Position numbers and translations under genes: made by a program. A DNA stretch of 64,000 bases from assembly GCF_009903625.1 (NCBI RefSeq), contig NZ_CP047569.1, positions 2,016,501-2,080,500 on the forward strand, given 5' to 3'. A model generated the notes under the pieces. That model worked only from the letters and a program-made list of their open reading frames with translations. It ran no database searches and was not told the origin of the DNA. The DNA is from Microbulbifer sp. ALW1 (lineage in GTDB: Bacteria; Pseudomonadota; Gammaproteobacteria; Pseudomonadales; Cellvibrionaceae). Positions 25,291 through 33,821 of the stretch are shown piece after piece (position 1 is the first letter of the stretch; each line of letters starts with the position of its first letter).

Positions 25291-27660
25291 TTACCTGGCT
25301 TTGGGGACTGTCTCGCTACCATCCTTGAGAGAGCTGAGCCGATCCAATGCACCATATCCAGTTCCGAAGTCTATCGGCGACCCAGATACGGGAAGAAAAT
25401 GCTGCCAACGGGACCCTTCACCAGCACCTTCAAAAATCTTGTTTTTAAAGATTGTTGAAGCAGTGTTGTTTCTTTCGTAAACAAAGTTATCCCCTATCTG
25501 CATTCCATTGCTAAGAGCTGTTGTCTCATCACTGACAGCAGAAGAAACATTTCCAGATAAAGTAAGACCACTATTGGTTTTTCCTGCTTTTTCTACAACC
25601 CGAATTGATCCCCCTGCACCGCCTGACCAAGTCAGTAATGTATTATTTTTTACAGAAACATTTTTTGTTGCGCCATTGATATATATTGTATTTGGAGAGC
25701 CAATCTGTAAAAAATTTTGCTCAATAGTCATATCTTCATAACCGTTACCGCTTGGGTCTGACATGAAAATTCCCTGCATCGTTAGCCTCACCCCGGATTT
25801 TCCACTAACGCATTCAGTGGGTCTGATAGCATTATTGTCCGGGTTATCATAAAAATAGTTTCCTCGAATAGTGATATTTCTAGGGTTTGCGCCACCAAGG
25901 CCAAACATCTGTAGGCCATCAGTGTGCTGGTACTCACATGCATTTCCGGAATGAGGGATATTTAGAGGTTTAGTATCATAAAATACATTATTTTCTATCA
26001 ATCCATTTGGTGAGTCACCTGTAACCCTCATCAAGTCTTCCTGGGCGTTGGTGATGTAATTATTTATTACTTTGAAATTCGACACCGAATTTACGAGCAG
26101 CGCATGCAAGCCTCCATCGACATCAATAGTATTACTTTCGATAACGACATTGTCAGCATACTTGAAATATACCGTGGAGCTGAATTTTGAATTAGTATAT
26201 TTTAGATGGTGTGCATTGTTTCGTGCATCAATACCGGCAGAAAGAATTCTATCGAAGTGCACATAGCCCTTGTTGGAACCATCTATTCCTATGTCACTAA
26301 AAATTGCTCCGAACAAATTCTCGGCACGTAAAATTACATAGTCGCTATACTGCTTTGATATCGTAAGTTGACCATAATTACCATCTTTCAGCAGAATAAC
26401 CTCGCCTCCGGTTACAGAATCTAAAGCGCGGATAAGCTCTGAGCTGTTATTGACTACGATGTCTCCAGTTGCCGGCGTATCTTCCGGATCTGGTGCCGGA
26501 TCTTCGCCAGTCTCTGGCTCTGGATCCGGTGTTGGTTCGACCGGTGTTTCTACATCCGCAAGAAAGTCACTTTTGTTTACATCGGGTATCTCAATTTCCC
26601 TAATGCTCGTCCAGTCACTCTCAGAGTTGCCATAACCTACAACTTTTATTGAGGTAGCTATTGTGGGATCTATATCGAATATTTCAAACTCATCCGTGAC
26701 GCTTGAGGATGAACCAGAGAAAACTAATGTCCAATTAGTATCATCGTAGGTCGTTAATACGTCGAAGTATGTATAACGTAAACTTCCCCGAAAAAATGCC
26801 AGTTGAAACTGCGTGAGTTCAATTGGCCCCGAAAGGTCGTACTTGATCCAAACGGACTCTGATGAATCGGGTTGTGCTGACCACCGAGAATCGTCAGATA
26901 AATCACCGTCGACGGTATACTCAGGAAGATGTCCATCATTATTGGAGTCTGTCACCAGCAATAAATCTACCGGGAGGGAGCCAACCTGAGGAGGGGTGCT
27001 CACCGGGTCTTCAGGATTGCCATCACCAGGTTGAACTTCATCATCGGGATCGGGTGGCTCAGGATTGTCTTCAGATCCTGGATCGTAGTCAGAAATTTCG
27101 ATCCCTTCTACTGTCATTCCTGGGATTTTTACTTCAAGAATACTCGTAAAGGCACTTTCTGTATTTCCGTTTCCGATTATACGGATGAACTTGGCTGCAA
27201 CAGGCGTAAAACTAAATGATTCTAAATCACTCGTATTTCCGGATGAACTCCCAGAGAATACCTGCGCCCAATTGGTGCCATTTAAGGATGTTTCAATAGT
27301 GAAGTGTGTTTTCCGTAGGTGACCACGGTAAAAAGCAATATTGACTAAATCAATCGTTTTACGATTTGAGAAATCGTATTGTATCCAGGGATGGATTCCT
27401 TCAAGGGGTTCGGCGGACCAGCGAGATTCGTCATCTAGAAATGAATCCAGGGTCCATTCGGGAAGATGCCCGTCGTTGTTGGACGCACTTACACCGACAA
27501 CAACAATGTTACCTGAGTTGTCGACATTTCTACGTCCTTCACGCCAACTTTCTGAAGGAGTACGTGTCCCGCTCGATGAGTTATCAGAGCCGCAGCCGGC
27601 TTGCGTCGCAATAATTGTACTGATAGTGATGCTAAAGATAGCTGTCTTTAAGTTTCGCAT
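25291..27660 (-). CDS. lipoprotein with two discoidin domains and a beta-helix lyase-like domain
   Basis: A 789-residue surface or periplasmic protein. The signal ends in TQAGC, a lipobox with an unusual Gln at -3, so Cys22 is probably lipidated. Two F5/8-type C (discoidin) carbohydrate-binding domains follow (about 45-190 and 233-375; both contain NNDGHLPE and DDSRWSA-like segments), separated by acidic, Pro-rich linkers. From about 405 to 770 is a right-handed parallel beta-helix of the polysaccharide-lyase/epimerase type, with repeated turns such as VVIESNTIDVDGG, IENNVFYD and ITIRGNYFYD. It probably cuts or modifies the exopolysaccharide outside the cytoplasm. It lies 129 bases after the tyrosine kinase gene and may share its transcript. 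Confidence 0.72.
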   Translation of the reverse strand: MRNLKTAIFSITISTIIATQAGCGSDNSSSGTRTPSESWREGRRNVDNSGNIVVVGVSASNNDGHLPEWTLDSFLDDESRWSAEPLEGIHPWIQYDFSNRKTIDLVNIAFYRGHLRKTHFTIETSLNGTNWAQVFSGSSSGNTSDLESFSFTPVAAKFIRIIGNGNTESAFTSILEVKIPGMTVEGIEISDYDPGSEDNPEPPDPDDEVQPGDGNPEDPVSTPPQVGSLPVDLLLVTDSNNDGHLPEYTVDGDLSDDSRWSAQPDSSESVWIKYDLSGPIELTQFQLAFFRGSLRYTYFDVLTTYDDTNWTLVFSGSSSSVTDEFEIFDIDPTIATSIKVVGYGNSESDWTSIREIEIPDVNKSDFLADVETPVEPTPDPEPETGEDPAPDPEDTPATGDIVVNNSSELIRALDSVTGGEVILLKDGNYGQLTISKQYSDYVILRAENLFGAIFSDIGIDGSNKGYVHFDRILSAGIDARNNAHHLKYTNSKFSSTVYFKYADNVVIESNTIDVDGGLHALLVNSVSNFKVINNYITNAQEDLMRVTGDSPNGLIENNVFYDTKPLNIPHSGNACEYQHTDGLQMFGLGGANPRNITIRGNYFYDNPDNNAIRPTECVSGKSGVRLTMQGIFMSDPSGNGYEDMTIEQNFLQIGSPNTIYINGATKNVSVKNNTLLTWSGGAGGSIRVVEKAGKTNSGLTLSGNVSSAVSDETTALSNGMQIGDNFVYERNNTASTIFKNKIFEGAGEGSRWQHFLPVSGSPIDFGTGYGALDRLSSLKDGSETVPKAR

Positions 27661-27789
27661 GAGTGATCCTCCACTTTAAATCGTCCACACTGAAAATTTT
27701 CTAACGGAAGGTTCGGCTCATCCGTGGATTAAGGCTAGCTATTGTCCACTGGTCAATTTTTGTTCTCGTTATGGTTTTTCCCTGCGGGT

Positions 27790-28620
27790 TTAATAATCGT
27801 AATGAGCAAACTCTTTTTCATTTTTTACCATGTTCAAGACCGTTCCAATGAGATTTGTATCAGGAATTTGCTGTAAACATTCGTCTATTTCATTCTCCGT
27901 ATAGGATCCATCCGGGATTACCAATAGCGCACAGTCGATAGATGGTAGTATCGAAATCGTGTCATCCGATCGTAATATCGGAGGCAAATCGAAGATAACT
28001 ATACCGTCATTGTTATTTGACTTGGTCGAGGTGATAACATCTTGAACCTTTTTCGATGCCAAGTGCTCGGTTGAATTATCAATCCTGTGAGCAGCACCGG
28101 TGACTGACAACCGCGCGAGTTGTGGTTTTATGAGTGTTTCTTCGAATAAACACCGGTCTTCGAGAAAATCGTTTAGCGAATGTTCCGGGCGAATTCCAAT
28201 ATAACTAAGCACACTGGGGCTGCGCAGATCAAAATCTATAAGAAGTGCTCTCCGATTCGGAAGTTGTGCGATACTCATCGCGAGATTGATGGCAACAACT
28301 GACTTACCGGCACCAGGTGATGGTGAAATAATGGCAAGTGAACGCCATCCGTTGAGAGTCATTCTATGTAGTACATGCGTGCGTAAACGATCATATACGC
28401 CACAAAAAGGATTACGCTTGCTGTAGGCAAATATCCGGTTTTTTTCCAGATGCGCAGAGTCCAATGGTGTCGGTTCTAGTTCAAGATCATGTAATGCCGG
28501 TCTTTCTTGTAATCGAATACTTTGTAATTCCGACACAACGTTTCGATCGTTGCCTTCACTTCTGACTTCAAGCAAATTATGCGTTCTTGTCTTTTCCAGG
28601 GCTTCCTTAATCTTTTCCAT
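27790..28620 (-). CDS. exosortase-locus tyrosine autokinase (Wzc/CapB-like)
   Basis: A 276-residue cytoplasmic BY-kinase of the type found in PEP-CTERM/exosortase EPS loci. Walker A SPSPGAGKS lies at residues 99-107, Walker A' ALLIDFDLRSPS at 125-136, and Walker B VIFDLPP near 208-214. The C-terminal tail ends in a small Tyr pair (HYDY) rather than a long Tyr cluster, typical of this subfamily. It would phosphorylate itself in contact with the chain-length protein encoded by the gene before it and so control polymerisation. The gap to that gene is 8 bases. Confidence 0.88.
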   Translation of the reverse strand: MEKIKEALEKTRTHNLLEVRSEGNDRNVVSELQSIRLQERPALHDLELEPTPLDSAHLEKNRIFAYSKRNPFCGVYDRLRTHVLHRMTLNGWRSLAIISPSPGAGKSVVAINLAMSIAQLPNRRALLIDFDLRSPSVLSYIGIRPEHSLNDFLEDRCLFEETLIKPQLARLSVTGAAHRIDNSTEHLASKKVQDVITSTKSNNNDGIVIFDLPPILRSDDTISILPSIDCALLVIPDGSYTENEIDECLQQIPDTNLIGTVLNMVKNEKEFAHYDY

Positions 28621-28628
28621 ATCTTTAT

Positions 28629-30218
28629 TTATCCGATTCTGGCTACTACCTTGAACACGAGAATGTCGAGTGGCATTAATAGAAAGTGGATGCCAGTTAA
28701 TACCGCTAATGTCGTTAGCGCACCTCCAGCGATAATTCCACGCTTCACAATCTTTGCGTGAACCAGCTCTTCACTTGAAGCAACATATGGAATGACTACA
28801 AGGGGTCTTTCTCCAATAAGATGAGTAAGGGGTCTAGCTCCAAACAGCTGGCCACCTTTTAATTCCAAAAGAAGAACCAGGCCAAGGGCACCCGCTACAG
28901 CAAGCACGAAACCTGCAGCAGCAATTTTTTTCCTGTTTGGTTTAATTGGGCTTTCCGGTAAAATCGGCGGCTCCAACACGGAAAATCTTTCCGCCTTCTT
29001 GGCTTCCTCAAGGCTCTCAGCTATTTTTGCTTCAATCTCTTTAGACTGAATTTCCTTATACTTCTTTAATGTATTTTCGTAATTTCTGTTTAAAGATATT
29101 AGCGCACGTTGTACTTGCGGCGTTTGAATAATGATAGACTCTAAACGATTCCGCTCATTTTCTAGTTGCTGTAACTCTCGCTCGAGAGATTCTTCTCTTC
29201 CGATTGCAGATGCAATTTTTGCCTGGATTCTTGCGCTATCCAGATTCTCTGCTGAGTTAGGCAGCGCATTTGAAGACCCTGTTGCAGCGCTTGATTCCGC
29301 CAATAGCTTTATGTTCTGAATATGATGCTGCTGACGGATTACGTCTGGATGAAGCTCTGAATAACGAACTTTGAGACGCGCAAGGTACTCTTCAGCTACA
29401 GCTAATTCCTGCTCACGGCTTAAAGGCGTATTCGGTTGTGAATCGACTCCGACGCCTCTACGAATTGCTCTCTGTTCCAGCTGCAGCAATCTCAACTCAT
29501 CAGTCGCCGATTTGATGTCTCGCTCTTGGGCGAGAATAGATGCTTCGGTTCTTTCGAGCATCTTAATATGCAGATCCAGATGCTCTGGGAGGGAATCACT
29601 GTTCTCTTGTTTGTAGTTGGCTATCTTTTCCTCGATTGATTCCAGTTCAGTTTTAAGTTTTGTTGCTTCCTGGGTAAGAAATTCTGTTGTCTCGGATGCC
29701 CTGCGTGTCCGAGCTTTTACGTTTTCCTCTAAAAATAGTGTTACAAGCTCATTGGCTACTGCGTGAGCTACCTTGGGAGATCTATCTTCGAATCCCACTG
29801 TAAATGCCAGTGTTGTACGTCCCCTGTTTGACCCTGAGTCCCCCGTAACTTTTGCGATAGAAACCTTCTGCCGCATTAAGTCGAGTTGTTCGGAGGATGA
29901 TAGGTTGCCACGAACATCACTGAATAGATCGTACTTGTCAATTACATTGAGCAGGTTTTCTCGAGTCATCACCAATTGTTGTATAACCTGAATTCGCTCT
30001 TCGGCATAGCTCGATACGGTGGAGCGAATCAGGTCATCAGGGATCTTCTGTGACTCGATAAGTATTGTTCCTTTCGAATGGAACGTTGCCGGAATCTTGA
30101 GGGCGACGATAATGGCCAATCCGAAAATAAGTAGAAATGGTGGAACCATGATCGGCCACCTACGCTTGAAAATTCCAAGATAGTCTGCCAGTGAAAGTTC
30201 ATAGCGATTGCCTATCAT
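28629..30218 (-). CDS. Wzz/GumC-like polysaccharide chain-length determinant
   Basis: A 529-residue inner-membrane copolymerase protein. It has a membrane helix near residues 19-40 (WPIMVPPFLLIFGLAIIVALKIP), a long coiled-coil periplasmic region (about 170-420, with EATKLKTELESIEEKIANYK and later EESLERELQQLENERNRLE), and further helices near 430-450 and at the C-terminus. The order and PPILPESPIKPNRKK before the second helix are the usual Wzz features; the length fits the exosortase-locus subfamily. It sets polymer length and links the polymerase to the Wza-like exporter. It lies 5 bases from the barrel gene before it. Confidence 0.9.
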   Translation of the reverse strand: MIGNRYELSLADYLGIFKRRWPIMVPPFLLIFGLAIIVALKIPATFHSKGTILIESQKIPDDLIRSTVSSYAEERIQVIQQLVMTRENLLNVIDKYDLFSDVRGNLSSSEQLDLMRQKVSIAKVTGDSGSNRGRTTLAFTVGFEDRSPKVAHAVANELVTLFLEENVKARTRRASETTEFLTQEATKLKTELESIEEKIANYKQENSDSLPEHLDLHIKMLERTEASILAQERDIKSATDELRLLQLEQRAIRRGVGVDSQPNTPLSREQELAVAEEYLARLKVRYSELHPDVIRQQHHIQNIKLLAESSAATGSSNALPNSAENLDSARIQAKIASAIGREESLERELQQLENERNRLESIIIQTPQVQRALISLNRNYENTLKKYKEIQSKEIEAKIAESLEEAKKAERFSVLEPPILPESPIKPNRKKIAAAGFVLAVAGALGLVLLLELKGGQLFGARPLTHLIGERPLVVIPYVASSEELVHAKIVKRGIIAGGALTTLAVLTGIHFLLMPLDILVFKVVARIG

Positions 30219-30223
30219 GATAC

Positions 30224-31420
30224 TTAGTCCACCAAGCTATAATTCAGAGAAAAAGAAATTACGTTTGCTTTTGCCATTTCAATTCGGTCCAGGTATTTGT
30301 ATTGCCATGCGATTCGAGAACTCCATCTATCCATAATTCGATGCTTGGCTTGCAATTCCAGGAGCGACACACGGTTACGCTCTAATGAATCCACATCTCT
30401 CAAGCTGGCAGAAATGTTGAATTCTGTTTTTGGCGAGTAAAGATAAGAAAAATTTACTTTTAGGCTGTCAGCAGTGACGAATCTTCCAAGTCCGCTGGGC
30501 GTTGTCTCTCTTGCGTAGACCGCTTGATATCTGGTTTTTTTTCCAAGAAAGGAGATTTTAAAAAAACCGTTCCAATCTATTTCATCACTGGCGTTCTCTG
30601 AACCTTCCGTATATATCGTTTCTACCCCGAATTCAGACGCAGCGTTTTCAGAAATTTGAAAGCGCATGTTTAGCAATAAACCGACTAGCTCTGAAGTCTT
30701 CGCGGTATCGATTTCTGGGGATAACAATTGCGCCTTCAAGGCAAGCTGTCCAGAAAATTGTTCACTAGCCTGATGCTGAAGATAAGTTCCGAGATTACCG
30801 ACTTGATAACTAACGAAGTCATCACTCGAGTATTTGACATCCGATAGGCCTCCAGATAGGCCAATTTCGCTCCTTTCTGCTAACTGATATTGCCAATCAA
30901 TACTTGCCTCTGAATCAATTCTAGTTTCGTCGGAATTTATTTTGCCAGTATCATACAGCTCGCTGACAAGAGTGGAGGTCTCCCGGTAGTTGGCAGTAGT
31001 TGACAGTGCACTACGGGATCTGTTCTCTGAGTAAGTGAGCGACAAATTCGGGTCGTTTCGATCGTTAATGAGATCTGTATTTGACGACTCTACTAGGTTC
31101 AGTCCCGCATTCACATTCAAGCTTCTACTAGGAGCCTGCCATTGAAGCCACATTTTTGGTTTGATGAGGCCACTGTAGACTGCGTCTTTCGCTTCCGATT
31201 CAAGTTTAGGATTTGTGGCGTAATCACCGCCGAAAGCTAGACTATAACCGAAAGTTTCAGCTTCACTTTTACTCGCTGTAACAACGCTTCCTGCAAGTAA
31301 TATCTGGGTTAAGGGCTTCAGGAGGAATCGAAATCCAGGAAATTTCAGGTCAGGCTTCAGTCTCCTGCCAATAGTTTTCACGTCACGGAACCAGAATAGT
31401 GTCACCCGCTTGAAGGGCAT
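30224..31420 (-). CDS. outer-membrane beta-barrel protein of the exosortase/EPS locus
   Basis: About 398 residues. After a basic start comes a hydrophobic segment (FLLKPLTQILLAGSVVTAS) that looks like a signal, then a long region of alternating polar and hydrophobic residues rich in Ser, Thr, Tyr and Asn, ending in an aromatic-poor strand (ANVISFSLNYSLVD). This matches the PEP-CTERM-associated outer-membrane barrel family that sits beside wza/wzz genes. Its role is probably to support polymer exit. The start is unsure: ATG 31420 or GTG 31381, the latter one base after the stop of the exporter gene; the frame is open further upstream to 31528, overlapping the exporter gene. Confidence 0.75.
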   Translation of the reverse strand: MPFKRVTLFWFRDVKTIGRRLKPDLKFPGFRFLLKPLTQILLAGSVVTASKSEAETFGYSLAFGGDYATNPKLESEAKDAVYSGLIKPKMWLQWQAPSRSLNVNAGLNLVESSNTDLINDRNDPNLSLTYSENRSRSALSTTANYRETSTLVSELYDTGKINSDETRIDSEASIDWQYQLAERSEIGLSGGLSDVKYSSDDFVSYQVGNLGTYLQHQASEQFSGQLALKAQLLSPEIDTAKTSELVGLLLNMRFQISENAASEFGVETIYTEGSENASDEIDWNGFFKISFLGKKTRYQAVYARETTPSGLGRFVTADSLKVNFSYLYSPKTEFNISASLRDVDSLERNRVSLLELQAKHRIMDRWSSRIAWQYKYLDRIEMAKANVISFSLNYSLVD

Positions 31421-31961
31421 GATTACTTGAGAGGTTTTTTCCTGAGAGTATATCGCTATAAAAAACCTCGATCTGTTCTTGCCCTTTATCGGAATATCGA
31501 AGTATGCGGATGTCATTCTCATCGGCAAAGGTATCTAGGCCTCCAGCCAAGCTGAGTGCCTGTACAACGCTCAGTGGTGTACTCATGATGTAGGTTCCGG
31601 GACTTTTCACATGCCCAAGAACGTAAATGCGGTTTCCCTCCGTTGCTTCGACAATAATAGAAACTGTTGGCGAGGGAACGTATTGCTCGAGTTTGTTTGC
31701 GAGTCGCGATTCCACTTCGGGTACTGATAAGCCACTTACTAGTACACTCCCAGTGAGCGGAAAGCTGATGCTGCCGTCCGGTAGGACCAGTGTTTTCCGA
31801 TTTAGCTTCTCTTCTCCCCATACAGAAACGTGTAAGCTGTCTCCTGGCTTCAGCTGATATGCTTCGCCTGCCTGAGTATCAATGGTGACTAGCGTAATCC
31901 ATAGGGCAAAAAAAATAAGGCTGCTAACCCGGCCAGGTTTTATCCAGTGTTGAGTAATCAT
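31383..31961 (-). CDS. Wza-like polysaccharide export lipid/outer-membrane protein
   Basis: About 192 residues. A membrane segment (VSSLIFFALWITLVTIDTQA) serves as signal; no lipobox Cys is visible. AYQLKPGDSLHVSVWGEEKLNRKTLVLPDGSISFPLTGSV is the Poly_export domain, followed by a SLBB-type region (NRIYVLGHVKSPGTYIMSTPLSVVQALSLAGG). It lacks the long C-terminal part of Wza and matches the shorter PEP-CTERM-locus export protein. It should form the periplasmic/outer-membrane channel for the EPS. The start at 31961 is preferred because it puts the signal at the N-terminus; the frame is open up to 32111. It is the first gene of arm C. Confidence 0.85.
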   Translation of the reverse strand: MITQHWIKPGRVSSLIFFALWITLVTIDTQAGEAYQLKPGDSLHVSVWGEEKLNRKTLVLPDGSISFPLTGSVLVSGLSVPEVESRLANKLEQYVPSPTVSIIVEATEGNRIYVLGHVKSPGTYIMSTPLSVVQALSLAGGLDTFADENDIRILRYSDKGQEQIEVFYSDILSGKNLSSNHALQAGDTILVP

Positions 31962-32183
31962 AATTACGATTCTAGAAGCTTGTGCCGAAAAGTTGCTTGC
32001 GGGCCTCAGTGCGAGATGATCTTGGTGAACTTCCCATACCCTTTTTCCGATCATGGATTTTATGACTCTGAAGCTTTCAACTGAGGGAGCGCAATCAAAT
32101 AGTCTCCGCAAATGCGGGTCAAATGGATTGGTAGATTGGTGCCTGGGTAAGGCTATTCCAGAGTTTCAAGGTTTTAAGTCGCG

Positions 32184-32227
32184 ATCCTATGTGGGGATCC
32201 GGGTAACCACAATGGCCCGCTCGGGCT
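32184..32227 (-). promoter_or_regulatory. EPS motif copy 3 with overlapping promoter, reading into arm C
   Basis: On the minus strand AGCCCGAGCGGGCCATTG (32227-32210) matches the EPS motif. TTGTGG (32212-32207) is the -35 and TAGGAT (32189-32184) the -10, with a 17-base spacer. Just upstream a second partial copy (AATGGGCCATT, about 32235-32225 on the minus strand) overlaps it, so two proteins could bind side by side. The transcript would start near 32177. Confidence 0.65.
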
Positions 32228-32975
32228 AATGGCCCATTGAACAGCAATCTCGGCTTTTTCGTGATCGTCTATTCATTAGTTTTCGAATAATTTGAATAGG
32301 CCTGTGAAAAATTTGAATAAGTTAAGGAAGTCGTTTATGTGGATTCAGGCGCCGGACAGGGTGCGAAAATAAAATGTCATGTTATTCCAATGTGATTTTC
32401 TTTCGGAATAAATAGATGTTAAACCTCGGCCTTTGTACTTTTGGCTCGATTTATGCGTTATCTAGAGGCGTCGGAATTGAATTCTATCTTTAGGCATGTG
32501 AAAGAATTGTGTACCTGGAGAGATTTTGTTTAGAAGGAAGGGTGCGTTCATCACGCCATTCATTTGGTTGTGACGGTAATGCCTATAGTGCGTTGAATTC
32601 GGCGACGATTCCAGAGGTGAAGAAGAGGGCTGGATCAAAATTTTTTCCCAGGCCGCGGCTTCCGTGAAGTAACCGACAAATTTTTTGTTACTTTTTGGGG
32701 CGATTTTCGTCTCATTATGGTGCGCTTGAGTTTGCTTTTTTCACTTTCTGGTTTTTTGTGAGTTTGAGTTCAAGGGAAGAGTGTGACACGGGCCTCAAGT
32801 AGTGCTAGCTTTAGAGGCGCCTGGTCTGGCTGGACTAACATCTGGTACGACCGTACGGTATTTGCGCGATTTTTTTTGGGGGGGGCCCCAGGAAGTTAAA
32901 GCACTTTACTTTGAAGTTCATGGAATAGCGTCGAGGACGATTTTGTCGTCGCGTTAGAGAACGCAGGTGGGGAAA
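32228..32975. other. 748-bp gene-free region before epsA
   Basis: It lies between the arm C promoter and the regulator gene. It contains a perfect 10-bp palindrome ACCGTACGGT at 32850-32859 and a homopolymer block of eight T, eight G and four C at 32870-32889, about 90 bases before the epsA start. Many stops occur in all frames; no protein gene, RNA gene or clear terminator was seen. The size suggests long-range control of epsA or of both flanking units. Confidence 0.5.
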
Positions 32976-33821
32976 ATGGATACTTTGGTTAAGGAGCCTG
33001 GGCTGGCTTCATTGAGTGAATGTACTGATTCTTACAGGGTACATGAATATGCCCAAACTCCAATTAGTAGTAACAAGCTTTTCACTGCACTTCGGTCTTC
33101 TTGTGCAGTAGCGAGTCGTCCCGACTTGTATCATTGGCTTCGCTCTGAAATTCATCCTCTGTTACCTCACGAAAGCTTTTTTGCTGCCTGGGGTGATTTC
33201 AGCAAGCGTGAGCTTTCGTATGATGTGATTTCCTCTAGCCAGCGTATCGATGCGCAAACGATATCCGGGTTTGACGGTGTCGAAAGTGCTATGGAACGTT
33301 TATTCGATACGGTTACGCAGGCAGGTGGAACATGGCTTTTATATAAGGATTTTCATCGCTTGGCTGAAGAGTGTGGTATCGATACTCGATCCAGGATTTA
33401 TCGGGTTGCCATGGCTCGCACCCGTATGCTTCTCGTGTATGCGTTGCAAGACAAGCGTAGTATGCATGATTGTCTTTACATATTCTCTATTGATAAGCAA
33501 CCGGCAGTTTTCGATCCTTTATTGCTCGATGTGTTAATGCCGCACATCGATGTTGCGTTGCGGCGAATAAAATCATTGTCGATTGTGTGTCGTGGTAAAT
33601 CGAAAGTCTCCGGTGTAACTATCGATTTGTTAAGCGTGCGAGAGCGCGAAGTGCTGAACTGGGTTAGTAAGGGAAAGTCGAATGAAGAGATCGGCTTGAT
33701 TCTCGGGATAAGTCTCAATACGGTGAAAAATCACCTCAAGCGCATCTTTAGTAAGATGGGTGTCACAGCGAGGTCGCAGGCAGTCGGTGTTTATGTTCAG
33801 TGCAGCGCTGGGGCGGTCTGA
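32976..33821 (+). CDS. epsA: EpsA-like LuxR-family regulator of the EPS locus
   Basis: A 281-residue transcription factor. The C-terminal LuxR/GerE helix-turn-helix spans about residues 210-270: LLSVREREVLNWVSKGKSNEEIGLILGISLNTVKNHLKRIFSKMG. The N-terminal 190 residues have no receiver Asp pattern or autoinducer-pocket residues I can recognise and match the EpsA regulators found in exosortase/EPS loci. It likely controls EPS transcription and is the best candidate for binding the 18-bp motif. ATG 32976 is chosen because AGGTGGGG lies before it; a GTG at 32967 is an alternative. Its stop overlaps the ATG of the next gene (TGATG). Confidence 0.82.
   Translation: MDTLVKEPGLASLSECTDSYRVHEYAQTPISSNKLFTALRSSCAVASRPDLYHWLRSEIHPLLPHESFFAAWGDFSKRELSYDVISSSQRIDAQTISGFDGVESAMERLFDTVTQAGGTWLLYKDFHRLAEECGIDTRSRIYRVAMARTRMLLVYALQDKRSMHDCLYIFSIDKQPAVFDPLLLDVLMPHIDVALRRIKSLSIVCRGKSKVSGVTIDLLSVREREVLNWVSKGKSNEEIGLILGISLNTVKNHLKRIFSKMGVTARSQAVGVYVQCSAGAV

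Noticed and set aside
27735..27760. Possible fifth copy of the EPS motif before the lyase-like gene (minus strand, CCAGTGGACAATAG)
   Set aside because: It shares only part of the right half and lacks the GCCC-N4-GGGC core, so it is weaker than the four accepted sites.
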